Assembly (NCBI GenBank): GCA_017880945.1
Contig: JADGRM010000131.1
Location: 1 to 6,335 of the forward strand
Reading direction: 5' to 3'
DNA: 6,335 nucleotides
Origin: Gallionella sp.
GTDB taxonomy: Bacteria; Pseudomonadota; Gammaproteobacteria; Burkholderiales; Gallionellaceae
Position 1 is the first letter of the stretch. Each line of letters opens with the position of its first letter. The position numbers were made by a program, and so were the translations under genes. Below are positions 5,375-6,335 of the stretch, piece by piece. The notes beneath the pieces were generated by a model. That model ran no database searches. It was not told the DNA's origin and was given only the letters and a program-made list of their open reading frames with translations.

Positions 5375-5985
5375 AAACGATTCTGATTGCAAATCCAAAA
5401 GGTGGAAGCGGCAAGACCACTCTCTCGACCAATATCGCGGGCTATCTGGCGAATCGCGGTCAACGTGTGGCCCTGCTCGACCTTGATCGCCAACAATCCG
5501 CCGCGCTGTGGCTCGCCATGCGCCCTGACAATCTTCCGCCGATACGCACACTGGAATCGAAAAAAGACGAAGCTCGCCGCAACGATATTCTGGTGATAGA
5601 TTCACCCGCCGGCCTGCATGGCAAGAATCTCGCCCATGCCCTCAAACTGGCCAGCAGAATCATTGTGCCCGTCACCCCATCACTGTTCGATCTGAGCGCG
5701 AGCCAAGACTTCCTGAAAACGCTGGCCAAAGAAAAGAAAGTGCGCGACAACCAATGCCAGATCGGCGTAGTCGGCATGCGCATGGAGATGCGCACCCGCG
5801 CCGCCCAGGCGCTGGAATATTTCCTCTCTGCCCTTGACCTGCCAATACTTGCTTACCTGCGCGAGACACAGGTGTACGTGAACGCCGCCTTCGAGGGAAA
5901 ATCCCTGTTTGACCTGCCTCATCACATTGCCGAGCGTGAGCTTGAACAATGGGCGTATTTGCAAAGCTGGCTGGAAAAGGATTAG
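5371..5985 (+). CDS. Orphan ParA-family ATPase
   Basis: A 204-residue ParA/MinD-superfamily ATPase; such proteins bind ATP as dimers and position DNA, protein clusters or organelles inside the cell. The deviant Walker A KGGSGKTT is at residues 10-17, including the signature lysine Lys10. The A'-like motif LLDLDRQQSAALW is at 35-47 (Arg where many relatives have Pro) and Walker B ILVIDSPAG at 73-81. The nucleotide-contacting VPVTPSLFDL is at 99-108. It is short compared with plasmid or chromosomal ParA/Soj (about 250 or more) and has no N-terminal DNA-binding domain. No ParB-like gene or recognisable parS site is present, so its cargo is unknown and a chromosome-segregation role is not supported here. 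Translation is probably coupled to the upstream 55-codon ORF; a GAGAGGG (5353-5359) lies 11 bases before the ATG, a little far. Confidence 0.9.
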   Translation: MKTILIANPKGGSGKTTLSTNIAGYLANRGQRVALLDLDRQQSAALWLAMRPDNLPPIRTLESKKDEARRNDILVIDSPAGLHGKNLAHALKLASRIIVPVTPSLFDLSASQDFLKTLAKEKKVRDNQCQIGVVGMRMEMRTRAAQALEYFLSALDLPILAYLRETQVYVNAAFEGKSLFDLPHHIAERELEQWAYLQSWLEKD

Positions 5986-6012
5986 CCCTATAAAAAACCG
6001 TTGAAACCTGTC

Positions 6013-6077
6013 CGAAAAACTTTTGGCCGGGCACCCGTAGGAGCGGGCCATGCGGGTGCCCGGACAAAAGTTTTTCG
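6013..6077. repeat. Long inverted repeat downstream of parA (25-bp arms)
   Basis: Arms 6013-6037 and 6053-6077 are complementary at 24 of 25 positions (only G6026/A6064 mismatched) around a 15-base loop. Each arm joins an A/T part (AAAAACTTTTG and its complement) to a GC part (CCGGGCACCCG). The structure begins 27 bases after the parA stop and could end transcription from either side, but no T-run directly follows the GC stem, so terminator function is only possible. Confidence 0.75.
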
Positions 6078-6118
6078 TACCCGCGAGCCGCTTGATAACG
6101 GGCATGTCCCGCTCCTAC
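6037..6118. repeat. Pair of GTAG-headed REP-like sequences in opposite orientation
   Basis: GTAGGAGCGGGCCATGC (6037-6053, plus) and GTAGGAGCGGGACATGC (minus strand, 6118-6102) match at 16 of 17 positions. They resemble GTAG-headed bacterial REP sequences, which are mobilised by REP-associated tyrosine transposases; none is encoded in this window. The left copy forms the loop of the 25-bp inverted repeat and shares its arm edges. Two facing REPs about 50 bases apart match the layout called a REPIN. Confidence 0.65.
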
Positions 6119-6335
6119 AACCCCAAAATGAATTACATAGAACGTGCGAGAACAAAACAATGCAAAAGACCATCTGCGGTTTTTAGATTAACGGCGGGAT
6201 AGTTTAAACACTGAGTAGTTTTTCAAACGTTGAAACGCATGATGCGATAAAACCCCGCAAAGCAATATTCCACTTCAGGTTCACCATGCAGCGCTTTGCC
6301 ATTCCGCCCGAGCGCGTCGTTTAATTTTTGTCCCA
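6119..6335. other. AT-richer stretch with no convincing complete gene
   Basis: About 217 bases without a supported gene. It contains a perfect 6-bp inverted repeat TTTCAA/TTGAAA (6221-6226, 6230-6235) and CGCAT/ATGCG just after it (near 6237-6247). One minus-strand frame is open from the right edge (6333) to a TGA at 6223-6225, reading ALHGEPEVEYCFAGF in its middle. It could be the 3' end of a gene entering from the right, or a piece of a dispersed repeat. I do not recognise the family and could not choose between these. Confidence 0.35.

Noticed and set aside
5174..5605. 143-codon minus-strand frame covering the start of parA
   Set aside because: It is antisense to the Walker A region of a clear ParA and has no ribosome site or domain.
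6001..6186. 61-codon plus-strand frame after parA (VRKTFGRAPVGAGHAGARTKVFRT)
   Set aside because: It is a translation of the inverted repeats themselves; the mirrored residues reflect the palindrome, not a protein.
1..6335. CRISPR array, tRNA, rRNA or insertion-sequence gene
   Set aside because: No evenly spaced long repeats, no cloverleaf or rRNA-like sequence and no transposase-like ORF were seen.

Overview
This looks like a stretch of bacterial chromosome, most likely from a betaproteobacterium (Nitrosomonadales/Gallionellaceae-like is my guess). That rests on the general character of the ZapE, RuvA, RuvC and YebC proteins, the yebC-ruvC-ruvA gene order, and GTAG-headed REP-like repeats. 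No plasmid, phage or insertion-sequence gene is visible. The core genes are housekeeping; the unusual content lies in the spacers and in one insertion inside a gene.

Layout, left to right. At the left edge (1-25, minus) is the first few codons of a gene with a perfect AGGAGG site, running out of the window. Divergent from it is zapE (202-1356, plus), an AAA+-like ATPase of cell division. Convergent with zapE is a succinate-semialdehyde dehydrogenase gene (1472-2896, minus). It has intact catalytic residues but carries an in-frame insert of about 20 residues, encoded by an imperfect palindrome. Upstream of it on the minus strand are ruvA (3027-3608), ruvC (3774-4331) and yebC (4414-5142). RuvA and RuvC are Holliday-junction branch-migration and resolution proteins; YebC is a TACO1-family protein. 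The usual third member, ruvB, is not in the window: the dehydrogenase occupies the position after ruvA.

The ruvC-ruvA spacer holds four hairpins or repeats in 165 bases. The yebC-ruvC junction is built of degenerate heptamer repeats (core GGATT) in two opposing blocks, which supply the stop codon of yebC and the annotated start of ruvC. Divergent from yebC is a small plus-strand operon: a 55-codon ORF (5207-5374) overlapping by ATGA the start of an orphan ParA-type ATPase gene (5371-5985). An extended -10 promoter candidate lies just before it.

The final 350 bases contain no convincing complete gene. They hold a 25-bp-arm inverted repeat (24 of 25 pairs) interleaved with two GTAG-headed REP-like sequences in opposite orientation, followed by AT-richer DNA with a short open minus-strand frame running off the right edge.

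Nothing here amounts to a clear new defence or metabolic system. The best leads are the palindrome inserted in the dehydrogenase, the heptamer repeats that set gene ends, and the small protein coupled to ParA.
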